Below are positions 26,831 to 35,843 of a DNA stretch of 64,000 nucleotides, one piece after another. Every line of letters begins with the position of its first letter. The first letter of the stretch is position 1. Where the stretch lies: assembly GCF_000814765.1 (NCBI RefSeq), contig NZ_JWIC01000005.1:372001-436000 (forward strand), in the 5' to 3' direction. This DNA comes from Pseudoalteromonas luteoviolacea (lineage in GTDB: Bacteria; Pseudomonadota; Gammaproteobacteria; Enterobacterales; Alteromonadaceae). The translations under genes and the position numbers were made by a program. The notes under the pieces were generated by a model. It was given only the letters and a program-made list of their open reading frames with translations, made no database searches and had not been told where the DNA came from.

Positions 26831-27757
26831 TTAATTAATCGATTCGATGCGTTCTTGATAGTGTAAATAAATTTGACCTGCTAACTGCTCAACCAAGGTT
26901 AAATCTTCGATGCGATTGTCGTACTCAATCATCGACAACCCACCATTACATGCGCCCCAAATGGCCCCTGCCATTGCAGCTATGGTATCTGAAACCCCTC
27001 CCAAATCACAAATTGCTTGCACCATGTCAGAAAATGATTGCCGTCGATATGTAAAAGCGAAATAAAGTGCCGTAATACAAGACTCAGTCGCGAGCATGCC
27101 ATTACCGAACTCCTTCTTTACTAACGCTAAGCTATGCGCCTTTGCATCGACCATATAATCCAGACATTTACGAAGTTTAAGTTGATAGACAGGATCAACG
27201 GCACTCGCACATAGAGTTTGTAAGATCCCAATAGTTTCAACGCCTCTCATTGATAAATGCGTCGCTTTAGCAATTAACTGCGCCCCTTCTATTGCCAGAG
27301 GGTGTGCATGCGTGATCTCTGCGCTTTTATGTACATACTCATTTAAACTCTCTTCACAACCTAAACAACATAATGCTGCAATTGGCGCTCGCATAGCGGC
27401 CCCGTTGCCCATAGAGCCCTGCGAGAACTTTTTTCGATTGAGACTCTCCCATGATTGCCCGTTTTTAATGCCTTTAAGCAAAGAGGCAACGCTTGGTCCA
27501 TACCCTCGAGACCATTTATAGCTGTGAGCAAATGTGTGTGCAAGATGCGTTTGATCTATGTGTTTTTGAGTTAAAAATGACTGCGCAATATCAATAGACA
27601 TTTGCGTATCGTCTGTATACCTTCTTTGTCCGGTGTTTGTTCGCCCTATAAAGCGCCATAAAAGTCGCTCTACTGGACCCCCTTCATAAGAAGCCGCCAA
27701 CGCATCACCAATCGCAAGCCCCTTGAAGCATCCAACAAACTTACTTTTTTCAATCAT
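26831..27757 (-). CDS. ADP-ribosylglycohydrolase (DraG/ARH family)
   Basis: A 308-residue protein of normal length for the family, which removes ADP-ribose from proteins or nucleic acids using two magnesium ions. Seen: GLAIGDALAASYEG (about 10-24), RYTDDTQMS (about 41-50) holding the first metal-binding Asp pair, GSMGNGAAMRAPIA (about 114-127), and GGVSDTIAAMAGAIWGACNGG (about 253-273). The last motif is usually GGDTDT; here the first metal-ligand Asp is Val. Activity may be changed or lost. The gene converges with the peptide gene and has no obvious ADP-ribosyltransferase partner nearby. Confidence 0.88.
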   Translation of the reverse strand: MIEKSKFVGCFKGLAIGDALAASYEGGPVERLLWRFIGRTNTGQRRYTDDTQMSIDIAQSFLTQKHIDQTHLAHTFAHSYKWSRGYGPSVASLLKGIKNGQSWESLNRKKFSQGSMGNGAAMRAPIAALCCLGCEESLNEYVHKSAEITHAHPLAIEGAQLIAKATHLSMRGVETIGILQTLCASAVDPVYQLKLRKCLDYMVDAKAHSLALVKKEFGNGMLATESCITALYFAFTYRRQSFSDMVQAICDLGGVSDTIAAMAGAIWGACNGGLSMIEYDNRIEDLTLVEQLAGQIYLHYQERIESIN

Positions 27758-27975
27758 TATTTAGGCTCCAAAGGTATTTTTTAAAAGGCTAAGTAATCAA
27801 AATTAATACCTAATTTTAGCTGAATACTGAATGAAAGCACTGCAAAACTATATTTACCATCAATGACTTAAATACCTAACACCCAACCAAATGTAAATTA
27901 ATTATTAATAAATGAAATTAAATGTTATAATCACTTTGGCTTTAACGCCTAATTAGATAAATACAAGGAATGAAG

Positions 27976-28473
27976 ATGGAAAGAAAAACTAAAAAAGTCG
28001 CCTTATTATTAAGCGCACTATTAGCCACAACCAGCCTATCAACTTTAGCTGCTGACAAAACACTATACCGAGCGTACAAACATGGTAATCATTTTTATAC
28101 AACCAACGTGACTGAAATGATTAATGCAGTAGGCTCTGGGGGCTATACCTATGAAGGCCCCGCTGTCATTTTAGTCAGCTATGACGATAGCGATGCTAAC
28201 AAAGCATTTTATCGCATGCATAACCCAAATGCAGGCCCTGGTGGAAATCACTTTTACACATCAGATAACCTAGAAGCACTAAATGTCAAGGCTTTAGGCT
28301 ATGAGTATGAAGGCACTGAGGGCTATACCACTCGCTCTCAGGCTAAAACTATTTACCGTGGCTTTAACAGTGAACTGGTTAATCATTTTTACACTGCCGA
28401 TGTCGTTGAAATGCTCAACGCAACTTCATCTGGCGGTTATGTTTATGAAAAAGAGGAAGGTTACGGTAAATAG
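27976..28473 (+). CDS. Secreted protein with HFYT repeats (DUF5648-like)
   Basis: About 165 residues; the ATG at 27976 is preferred because AAGGA lies six bases upstream, while the ATG at 27970 touches it. A signal peptide (hydrophobic LLLSALLATTSLSTLAA) precedes three repeats of about 45 residues: LYRAYKHGNHFYTTN, FYRMHNPNAGPGGNHFYTSD and IYRGFNSELVNHFYTAD, each ending GGY.YE or a variant. This is the DUF5648-type repeat found at the end of secreted bacterial hydrolases and in small stand-alone proteins. The repeats may form a beta-trefoil or carbohydrate-binding unit (inference). A hairpin terminator separates it from the next gene. Confidence 0.75.
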   Translation: MERKTKKVALLLSALLATTSLSTLAADKTLYRAYKHGNHFYTTNVTEMINAVGSGGYTYEGPAVILVSYDDSDANKAFYRMHNPNAGPGGNHFYTSDNLEALNVKALGYEYEGTEGYTTRSQAKTIYRGFNSELVNHFYTADVVEMLNATSSGGYVYEKEEGYGK

Positions 28474-28482
28474 ACCCAGCTT

Positions 28483-28512
28483 GGCATCAGCTCAATTTGG
28501 CTGATGCCTTTT
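28483..28512 (+). terminator. Terminator between two plus-strand genes
   Basis: GGCATCAGC and GCTGATGCC form a perfect nine-base stem with an eight-base loop, followed by TTTT. It lies 10 bases after one stop and directly before the ribosome binding site of the next gene, so read-through may still occur. Confidence 0.75.
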
Positions 28513-28523
28513 AGGAAATGAAT

Positions 28524-29186
28524 ATGACATACTCTAAAACCCATTATTTGTTTATTTTATTAACCTTGGTATTGTTGCTTGCCAATATTGCAGCGCAACT
28601 TGAGTTAACTAAATTGTCTGGGCAAATTAGCAACCTTGAACAACAACTCACTTTGCAATCACAAAAAGATAATGACCCCACCGCAGATGTGAGTACAGAA
28701 CTACAAGATATACAAAATCGATTGCATCTGCTTGAGCAATCCGCACAAAACACCGCTCATCAAACGTACGCTAAAAAACAGATAATCAAACCTAAAAACA
28801 CACCATCAACGCTTTCAGCACAACAAAGAGTAGATCAAGAATTTTTAACAGGCCGGACCCAGTGGCAAGAACAGTATTTACCAACCTTGCAAGCCGACTC
28901 AGATAAAAAAGCACAAATGATGGTCGCGCATTTATCACAAAATGATGCACTCACCCATAACCAACAGCAGCAAGTCTTTTCAATATTGCGCGACAACTTC
29001 ATTGACGTGGCCTATGTGATAGCTGATACCGATACCTACGCAGGTTTTGACGCATTTAACGCACAGGTCAAAAAGCTCAACCAAATCAAAACAGAACAAT
29101 TGTCACAAGTATTAAGTGCAAAACAGCTATCACAATTACACCAAGTTGACTGGAACGCCCGATTTAAACAGCATGCTTTACATTAG
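28524..29186 (+). CDS. Membrane-anchored coiled-coil protein, unknown function
   Basis: About 220 residues from the ATG at 28524, six bases after AGGAA; the ATG at 28518 abuts that site. One N-terminal transmembrane segment (FILLTLVLLLANIAA) is followed by a coiled coil (LTKLSGQISNLEQQLTLQ, then VSTELQDIQNRLHLLEQSAQ). The C-terminal domain is Gln-rich and helical (SAQQRVDQEFLTGRTQWQEQ). The topology suggests an inner membrane anchor with a periplasmic body. No family is recognised. It sits just before the tmRNA gene. Confidence 0.65.
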   Translation: MTYSKTHYLFILLTLVLLLANIAAQLELTKLSGQISNLEQQLTLQSQKDNDPTADVSTELQDIQNRLHLLEQSAQNTAHQTYAKKQIIKPKNTPSTLSAQQRVDQEFLTGRTQWQEQYLPTLQADSDKKAQMMVAHLSQNDALTHNQQQQVFSILRDNFIDVAYVIADTDTYAGFDAFNAQVKKLNQIKTEQLSQVLSAKQLSQLHQVDWNARFKQHALH

Positions 29187-29374
29187 CAAAGTAAATTGAC
29201 GAGTTCAGGATACTTTACAAACAAAGCGGTTAGTTAATCAGCAACTAACCGCCACAGTCACACAAAAGCCATAAAAACTATTGCTAAGCCAATATATTAG
29301 GGCTACAATGCCGGAAAATAACAGCTTAACTTAGTATTAAAAGTGAACTGTTATGTACTGAATGAAAGATTTCA

Positions 29375-29732
29375 GGGGCTGATTAGGATTCGACAGGATT
29401 CATGAAGCCTGAGGTGCATGTCGAGGGGCGGTTGGCCTCGTAAAAAAGCCGCATTTAAAGTAATCGCAAACGACGATAACTACGCTCTAGCGGCATAATA
29501 AGCCCGCTAGCACTCCTCCAAGAAATGCTTGTGGTTCTGGATTTGGAGTGTCACCCTACATAAGATCGCTACGGAAACCCTGGCCGGGGTTGAAGGGCTA
29601 AATATAAGCGGCCTCGCCTTTACTTATCGTGTTCGTCCGAGACTTAAAGGTTAACCAATAGACGATACTAAACATGTAGGACCGAGGGTCGACGCTTTCT
29701 GGACGGGGGTTCAAATCCCCCCAGCTCCACCA
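29375..29732 (+). ncRNA. ssrA: tmRNA
   Basis: The 5' end GGGGCTGATTAGGATTCGAC and the 3' end with GGGTTCAAATCCCCCCAGCT and CTCCACCA form the alanyl-tRNA-like acceptor and T arm. The tag reading frame starts at GCA 29466 and ends at TAA 29496-29498, encoding ANDDNYALAA, a variant of the E. coli ANDENYALAA with Glu to Asp. tmRNA rescues stalled ribosomes together with SmpB and marks the nascent chain for ClpXP. The CCA end is encoded. The region 3' of the gene is accessory in character, and ssrA is a common integration site. No integrase or second 3' copy was found. Confidence 0.97.
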
Positions 29733-29750
29733 CATTAAGTGTTATAAAAC

Positions 29751-29784
29751 AGCCAGTTAGAGAACTTCTTTAACTGGCTTTTTT
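29751..29784 (+). terminator. Terminator after tmRNA
   Basis: AGCCAGTTA pairs with TAACTGGCT over an 11-base loop, followed by TTTTT, starting 18 bases after the CCA end. Confidence 0.85.
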
Positions 29785-29879
29785 GTTTTTAATTCATATT
29801 AATAATGATATTGGTGTGTCCAAAAAGCTTCCTAATAGTGTAACCACCCCAAAACCGATTTAATACACTAAACTACGGC

Positions 29880-31016
29880 TTAATAGTCATAGACTTGATC
29901 TATTACTTCTTCGCCCCACTCCGATATAGAGACCAATGAAACATTGCCTTTTTTATCTTTGCGATATATGCACACTGCGGTACTAAATAACCATTGAACA
30001 AACAGTCTGTTGTTCTCAGACCTTTCGAGCTCAATCGTCTGTTTTTCTCGTTTAAAGTAAGAGTTCGACTCTTCTAGTACATTTTGAACTGAATACGTAG
30101 ACTCCAGCTCTGAAGCGATTGCACTGCCTGAAATCGGATCCTTAGACTCCACTTTTAAAGCGGCTCTAATAGACATGAAGTTTGTGAGCGTACTCTTAAT
30201 TGCAGAAGTCACTTCAACCGTTGTTTCATAGGCTTTTGTGACACCCGCTGGGATCGTTTCTGTTAATCGAGGGTTAGTATTTACAAAGTATAATCCAACA
30301 GAAAAATACTCATCAACGTAGGTGTCCTTCGCATATCGAGAGGTATATATTGGATCTGCAATGCCTTGCCACAATTTCTTCTCAATTAAATGTTTGTCCG
30401 TTCTGAACAGCAATGTATCCTTAGGTGGGTACATGTAGCCTTTAGGCACATATTCAAGGATGTTAAACTCATTTTTTGCTTCTACGTCTTTTAACACATC
30501 CCAGTTTTGCACTACCGCATTGAGCTCAGCGGTCACATTCAAGTACTCTAAGAATTCTGATTGTACTCTTTGCACATCTTCATCTAATACCTGTAGCTGA
30601 TTACCCACTTCTATAACCGTTATATTGCGCGTAAAGTGGTGGCCACTTTTAGGGAGGTCCTCCCACCCTTCAACAGACACTAACCCGTTCACATCTAAGC
30701 TGGACTCGTTATCACCCGAGAACGGGACGTCAATATAAAGGCTGATGGTACCTAGATTACCTTCCCCTTTTGTTTCATCTTTCCAAGTCGCATCGCACTC
30801 ATATCCTGTCCATGTCCCGCTGGCAGCCCTTACACCCAAGGCTTCTACATTTTCTCGTGCAGGCACAGTCACTGGCGCGCTGTCATCTTCATTATCTCTA
30901 TACCAATAGCCCCAAGATAGATTTGAATTCGTTAATGTTAAATCTCTATCTGTTTGATTATTGATATTCAGTTTAAAAACCCAAGATGTGCCTTCTAGCG
31001 TGCTAGAACTATTCAT
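29880..31016 (-). CDS. Putative cytolysin with aegerolysin-like N-terminal domain
   Basis: About 378 residues from the ATG at 31016, which has AAGGA seven bases upstream (frame open to 31049). Residues about 8-130 recall the aegerolysin beta sandwich: FKLNINNQTDRDLTL..NLSWGYWY, SGTWTGYECDATWKDE, then GTISLYIDVPFSGDNES (compare SGTEG and the Y..D.PW/P segment of that family). The C-terminal 200 residues are Ser/Thr-rich with long beta segments (AYETTVEVTSAIKSTLTNFMSIRAALKV), in the style of pore-forming toxins, but match nothing I can name. There is no signal peptide. It is the first gene after tmRNA, on the opposite strand. The assignment is by eye and tentative. Confidence 0.45.
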   Translation of the reverse strand: MNSSSTLEGTSWVFKLNINNQTDRDLTLTNSNLSWGYWYRDNEDDSAPVTVPARENVEALGVRAASGTWTGYECDATWKDETKGEGNLGTISLYIDVPFSGDNESSLDVNGLVSVEGWEDLPKSGHHFTRNITVIEVGNQLQVLDEDVQRVQSEFLEYLNVTAELNAVVQNWDVLKDVEAKNEFNILEYVPKGYMYPPKDTLLFRTDKHLIEKKLWQGIADPIYTSRYAKDTYVDEYFSVGLYFVNTNPRLTETIPAGVTKAYETTVEVTSAIKSTLTNFMSIRAALKVESKDPISGSAIASELESTYSVQNVLEESNSYFKREKQTIELERSENNRLFVQWLFSTAVCIYRKDKKGNVSLVSISEWGEEVIDQVYDY

Positions 31017-31065
31017 AACTATTTCCTTTTTGGTTGTCGTATTCGGCAAACAAAATGATAGTTAC

Positions 31066-31209
31066 ATGGCTAAAAGTTACTATTACAATTTATTACAAGC
31101 GCTATTTATATCTTATGTACTGGCTCTGTCTGTCTCGTTTTACTCGTTGTGCAAGTCACTATTGATTCATAAAAAGACACTTACATTGTACTTGGCTGCA
31201 TTTTTATAA
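31066..31209 (+). pseudogene. Fragment related to the 5' end of the DUF1444-like gene
   Basis: A 47-codon frame whose middle (QALFISYVLALSVSF) is the same signal-peptide sequence as in the gene at 34880 (KALFLSCALALSVSF). At the DNA level, 39 of 44 bases match between 31097-31140 and 34899-34942 by eye, in the same reading frame. After the signal-peptide part the similarity stops. It is best read as a decayed paralogue or the scar of a duplication. Confidence 0.5.
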
Positions 31210-32100
31210 ATTTACAGGTAAGTTAATGGCTCCTTGGTATACATAATCATTAGCTAAATCTGTTTTTCTAAGAAAAACTATTTATACAGTTAATAAGTTA
31301 AGTAAATCGTAATTCAAACAGAACAATAACCAATTTAGTTTGTAAGTCATCATTTTCATCGTCACTTCCTATTACTAAGCACACTGGTTTTAGGGTTTGC
31401 TACATCATCATTTAAAACACTATTAAATTAGTCATTGGCTGATTTAAGTTACGGTTTGTTTAATTTGGTCGTCGCAATAAACATCAGCTTAACTCGGGAA
31501 GTTAATTCCTTACCTTCTATTTGGTAGTGTTTTTCAATACAAACAAAGCTTTACATCTAGAAAATTGGAGTGAGCTTTAAATACTTTATTAGCCAACTTC
31601 CACGCGTTTAGTAATTCACCACAATCTAACTCTATTGTCTCGCTAACCTATTACAGGCGACGATACTACAACTGTCGTTTGCTTTGTGAAATTTTTAGCC
31701 AACACACCGCATCCATAGCGCCATTATTGTTTAGACAGGTCTCTGCAATATCTGAATGATTTGTACTTATTACCTAATCTTTTAGTATTATGCTTACTTT
31801 GCCTTACCTACTACTAGCTAGACTTAGTGGTACTAAACTAAAATATGTTTCACCTAACCTTCCTCTAACTATCCTGCTACTCGATGGATTTTTGGCACTT
31901 AGTTAAAAACACACTGCTGCTTTCAATTTCATCGGCTAAGTAAGACTCAATAGATGGAAATACTTCCAACTGGGGTTATGAAGTACTGACCACTACTGCA
32001 TTTATATTGATTAGACTTATAAAGTAGAATATGTTTTATGTAAGAAATAAAAAACGGAACTCTCTTCCAACAAATTTTCTTAAATAAAAAGGAAATTTTT
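31210..32100. other. Long gene-free AT-rich stretch
   Basis: About 890 bases with stops in all frames and no frame that has both a ribosome binding site and protein-like composition. A 19-codon ATG frame at 31884 lacks a ribosome binding site. It may hold the promoter of the NTPase pair and decayed genes, or a small RNA; nothing specific could be identified. Confidence 0.5.
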
Positions 32101-32337
32101 ATGCCAAAGAAACTCTATCAAACAAAAGTGTTCTTGATCCAAAAGTACAATTTTATAAGTATCACTCTAAACATTGTGAATTGCACAATAGCAGCTTACT
32201 GGCTTTGCTATCCAGACATCGGTGAAATGGAGCCTCTTTTAGTTACAACCATCGCTTTTTCAAGTTTGCTAAACTTCCTGCTCTCAATACTGAAAAGCAA
32301 TGAGAATAAAATTCTACCTCTTGAAAGCAGGAGTTAA
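32101..32337 (+). CDS. Small two-TM membrane protein paired with an NTPase
   Basis: A 78-residue protein with a GGAAATTTTT leader before its ATG. Two transmembrane helices are seen: about 17-37 (FISITLNIVNCTIAAYWLCY) and 45-64 (PLLVTTIAFSSLLNFLLSIL). Short polar ends are basic at the N-terminus (MPKKLYQTK) and mixed at the C-terminus. Its stop ends one base before the ATG of the 798-residue NTPase, so the two are translationally coupled. No family is recognised. Small two-TM proteins next to P-loop sensors are a common effector-plus-sensor layout in phage defence and toxin systems, which makes it a candidate membrane effector (inference). Confidence 0.65.
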   Translation: MPKKLYQTKVFLIQKYNFISITLNIVNCTIAAYWLCYPDIGEMEPLLVTTIAFSSLLNFLLSILKSNENKILPLESRS

Positions 32338-32338
32338 T

Positions 32339-34735
32339 ATGCCAAATGAAATATATAACCCTATGCCTCAGATTATTGATTCATTTTTGAAATCTGAGAG
32401 TTGGCTTGATAGGTTCGTTAACGAATCTAAAAAGTCGTTTTCAAATGAGAAAGAAAAAACAAAGCACGAAAAAAAGGTTCGGAGCCTAGCAAAATCACTC
32501 TCTTTAAACGAATTTAAGAAGCACTTAATAGAAAACAGCAAAGAAAAAAAAGACGATAAGGTATGGGCCAGTATAAATTGCTTGAAACAGAAAAACTGCC
32601 TTTTAATTTTCGGAGGCGTAGGTTCTGGTAAGACTACCATCGCAAATATAATAAAAGAGCAATCAAAAAGTTATTTTGACTTCAATGAACATATAAAATC
32701 CCAAGGGCCAGAGGTAGCGATTAATCTTATTTCTCATGACTTCAACCTCTTAAAAGATAAATATAAATATCATGATGACTTTGTTATTATTATAGATTCA
32801 CTAGAGGAGCTTATTGAACTAACTAACCAAAACACCAATGACATCATTGAATTCATAAAAAACTCAACAGTATTCAAAAACTCAAAATGGGTCATTACCA
32901 CTTCTGACACTGCCAATATTATATATGACTCAAATTATAAGAAAATATCCAGCTTTGGCTTTGAAGCAAATAAAAACCTTGCACAAGGTAGTTCTTCAGA
33001 ATTCTATTCACTTTTCGATGGCTGGTATAACCTAGACAAATTAAACAAAGAAAAGTCAATAGGACATCAAATATGGAAATCCAATGTTATTGACACAACA
33101 TATGAATATAAATATGAGAAAATTGAACATTTCCCTCCTGCACTAGTCAAAATTTTATCCAGGAACATCCACCGAGGGAATTTTGATACCATTGAAAATA
33201 TTGATATATTCCAAGAGATTGTAAGATACATATTCGAAAAAGTTGGGGTCACCACAAGCTCCGAAGAACAAGCCAGATTAATCTATCTTTTCCAGAGGGT
33301 ATCATACTATAAAATAGAAGAAGAGTTCATTAAAATAAACTTTTGCCCTTTGGGGGAAATAGAAAACCAATCAGAAGAAGTTAAACTCAAAGTACTTCCA
33401 GAAATTACGAAACATAAATTCCTCACACATATTTTTAATGTGGAAAGAGGTCATTACTTTATCAGGTACCCTCATGTTTGGGCATATAACCTTGCTAGTT
33501 CATTAATCTCGCTCAACAAAGACGAAGTTTCTAGCCTTAGCAGCTTAAGAAGTCTAAAAAACAACCAACTCACTGTAACAACAAAGCTATGTATTTTAAA
33601 ATACCAAATTGAGAAGTGTAATAAAGAGCTTGATGATATAATTAATGGCTTAGAAGACATTGAGTACTTAGTGTTTTTAATGGAATACTCAAGCAAGGAC
33701 TTCATTAAAAATGTGTTAGAAAGAATAACTAGGTACATCAAAAAAGATTTAAGTGAAAACTCAAAAAAAATCACCCGAAAAAAGAATGGAGTAAAGATTT
33801 TAAGTTATATATTTCATTTAACTTTGAATTCCACAGAGTTGAACAATCGTTCCACCAAAGAGGTAAGTCAATTTTGTATAATCATTTCTGCAATTTTCAA
33901 ATCCATTAAACAAAGTGATGAACGCTCTTTGCAATCTGCATTTGAGGTTATCGAATCATTTTTTTACAGAATCGGAATGTATCCAAACTTAGTAGTGCAC
34001 ACGCTTTTACAACTGTTCTCGATGATACGAATTAAGCAACTAAGTACTGTTCACGAAGGTTTTCTTTATCAAATATGCAACTCTTTCTTCCAAGTAACTC
34101 GCTTTCATCAATCTTCATTTGAAAACACCTTTCACTCTAAAGAATTGCAGAATCAAGCATACAAAGGGTTTTATAGGCTAACACCTACTTTTTTCTCCAG
34201 AGGGTTCTCACACTACTTAAGACATGGCCATATGGAAAGTAGAGATAAAGCAGCAATAGACTTCTTTAGAATGTTAGTTAAAAAAAGAATATATGCAGGA
34301 AGGACAACCAAAAATCACAAAGATCTAACAACGAATTTTAACTTTCATATTAGAGCTGGATTTCACAAAGCTGTTGGTTCATTGATCCGTGAAAGTTATA
34401 AATTGAACTCTGAAAGAGCAAAAAGTATATTGATCGTAATCATATCCGAATTTAACAATATGGTCCTTCAAACGACGAATAGAGTATATGAAAAAGACAA
34501 TTTAAAAGATGGCATATTATATGTTTTTAGGCATATCGACATATCAAAAAGTACCGATGGGACTTTTACTTTGCCCAAAGATTTTCAAAATATTGCATAC
34601 AACAACATAAGAAAAAAAAATGAAATCAAAAATTTCAGGTTTATCAGCGAAAGTGATTTTATAAGCCATGTAGACAAGAAAATGGACGCAATATTTAAAA
34701 AGTCGACCACTTACGACACAGAGAGTACTTTGTAA
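32339..34735 (+). CDS. Large P-loop NTPase with helical C-terminus (candidate defence sensor)
   Basis: 798 residues from the ATG at 32339, five bases after AGGAG; the frame is open from 32300. The N-terminal 85 residues are charged and helical. Walker A GGVGSGKT is at about 92-99, Walker B FVIIIDSLEE at about 148-157, and a sensor-like strand WVITTSDTANI at about 184-194, so the fold is an AAA/STAND-type NTPase. The remaining 550 residues are mostly helical and may form alpha-solenoid repeats. The codons are strongly A/T biased. There are no transposase, helicase or nuclease motifs. Together with the small membrane protein it forms a two-gene unit of unknown function, plausible as anti-phage defence. 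Confidence 0.75.
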   Translation: MPNEIYNPMPQIIDSFLKSESWLDRFVNESKKSFSNEKEKTKHEKKVRSLAKSLSLNEFKKHLIENSKEKKDDKVWASINCLKQKNCLLIFGGVGSGKTTIANIIKEQSKSYFDFNEHIKSQGPEVAINLISHDFNLLKDKYKYHDDFVIIIDSLEELIELTNQNTNDIIEFIKNSTVFKNSKWVITTSDTANIIYDSNYKKISSFGFEANKNLAQGSSSEFYSLFDGWYNLDKLNKEKSIGHQIWKSNVIDTTYEYKYEKIEHFPPALVKILSRNIHRGNFDTIENIDIFQEIVRYIFEKVGVTTSSEEQARLIYLFQRVSYYKIEEEFIKINFCPLGEIENQSEEVKLKVLPEITKHKFLTHIFNVERGHYFIRYPHVWAYNLASSLISLNKDEVSSLSSLRSLKNNQLTVTTKLCILKYQIEKCNKELDDIINGLEDIEYLVFLMEYSSKDFIKNVLERITRYIKKDLSENSKKITRKKNGVKILSYIFHLTLNSTELNNRSTKEVSQFCIIISAIFKSIKQSDERSLQSAFEVIESFFYRIGMYPNLVVHTLLQLFSMIRIKQLSTVHEGFLYQICNSFFQVTRFHQSSFENTFHSKELQNQAYKGFYRLTPTFFSRGFSHYLRHGHMESRDKAAIDFFRMLVKKRIYAGRTTKNHKDLTTNFNFHIRAGFHKAVGSLIRESYKLNSERAKSILIVIISEFNNMVLQTTNRVYEKDNLKDGILYVFRHIDISKSTDGTFTLPKDFQNIAYNNIRKKNEIKNFRFISESDFISHVDKKMDAIFKKSTTYDTESTL

Positions 34736-34879
34736 TAAGATAAAATTAAATAATCCACTATGCTCCCCCTAGTTACTTTCTATAAACTAGGGAAGTAGCA
34801 TTTACAGATATAAAAAATAACATAACAACAGCTAAAGACATTTACTGTAATAGAAACTATCATACATAAAATTCTTTTT

Positions 34880-35797
34880 ATGATTCTAAACAATGAAAAA
34901 GCGCTATTTCTATCTTGTGCACTGGCTCTGTCAGTCTCGTTCTCAGCTGTTTCATCGCCCAGTTCCAACGCCTTCCTTTCGGAACAAGCATTTACAAAAG
35001 CTTATGTAAAGGAAGCAAAAAAGCACTTTAAAGACGCTAAATTTAAAGTCACCGGTGAGTTAACAATCGAAGTCACTCACTCAGGGAATATGACCCAGTC
35101 TACCGACCTGACCAATGCTTATTTGAGGTATTCGAATGAAAAGGCAAGCCTTAAAGACATTTTTTCAGATCACATAGCGTCGGCTAAAAGCATCAACTCT
35201 CTAACAGAAGAATCGAAACTACAGCTCAGTCAACTAAGACCTGTGATTAAACCCACTGTTTATATTGACAACATTACCGCGCAAATTAATCAATCTGGTG
35301 ACTCTAACGTACCTTTCCCATTTTTTTATGAGCAGCTCAATGATGAACTGGTATTGCTCTTAGCAATCGATACACCGACAAGCATACAATATGTTGACAA
35401 GGAGAAATTGGCTGAATTCAACCTCCCTGTTGAGCAATTGAAAGACATCGCAAAATCAAACTTGGAGTCGTACCTTGCAAAGATTGGGGCAAAGCTACAC
35501 AAAATTGATCAACAGGATGAAACCAGTAACATCTACATGTTTATTGCTGACGAAATCTACGAAGCCAGCGCTGTTTTCTCAACCTATTTTGAGCAGCAGA
35601 TTAAAGCAACGTTTAATGGCCCTGTAGGGTTGGTATTCCCTAACAGGAGTAGTGTGCTAGTGGTACCACTAGATGATGAAGCTGGACTGTATCAAATAGC
35701 AATGCTCGCTTATTCTGAGTATCCAAACCTGTCTTATAATGTGTCGCCATTTGCGTACGAATATAAAGATGGGGTTTTAAAACGTATCAAGTTTTAA
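34880..35797 (+). CDS. Secreted DUF1444-like protein
   Basis: A 305-residue protein with a signal peptide (KALFLSCALALSVSFSAVSS, cut near PSSNA). The C-terminal two-thirds resemble the DUF1444/YtpQ family: FPFFYEQLNDELVLLLAIDTPTSIQYVDKEKL, LKDIAKSNLESYL, then IADEIYEASAVFSTYF and GLVFPNRSSVLVVPLDDE. YtpQ proteins are usually cytoplasmic and of unknown function, so an exported version is unusual. It stands alone, followed by a terminator. A 44-base piece of its 5' end recurs at 31097-31140. Confidence 0.65.
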   Translation: MILNNEKALFLSCALALSVSFSAVSSPSSNAFLSEQAFTKAYVKEAKKHFKDAKFKVTGELTIEVTHSGNMTQSTDLTNAYLRYSNEKASLKDIFSDHIASAKSINSLTEESKLQLSQLRPVIKPTVYIDNITAQINQSGDSNVPFPFFYEQLNDELVLLLAIDTPTSIQYVDKEKLAEFNLPVEQLKDIAKSNLESYLAKIGAKLHKIDQQDETSNIYMFIADEIYEASAVFSTYFEQQIKATFNGPVGLVFPNRSSVLVVPLDDEAGLYQIAMLAYSEYPNLSYNVSPFAYEYKDGVLKRIKF

Positions 35798-35806
35798 TTC
35801 TATCAA

Positions 35807-35843
35807 TGGTGTGGTTTTTATACTTTAGCCACACCACTTTTTG
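35807..35843 (+). terminator. Terminator of the DUF1444-like gene
   Basis: TGGTGTGG and CCACACCA form a perfect eight-base stem, followed by CTTTTTG. It starts 10 bases after the stop. Confidence 0.8.

Noticed and set aside
29690..29732. Possible tRNA with T loop GGTTCAAATCC
   Set aside because: It is the 3' tRNA-like end of the tmRNA; no anticodon arm is present.
29733..29760. Attachment site of a genomic island at the ssrA 3' end
   Set aside because: No second copy of the ssrA end and no integrase gene were found within the window.
30961..31065. Longer gene from 30961 including the fragment at 31066
   Set aside because: The first 35 codons are antisense to the start of the toxin-like gene; only the part after 31066 shows coding similarity.
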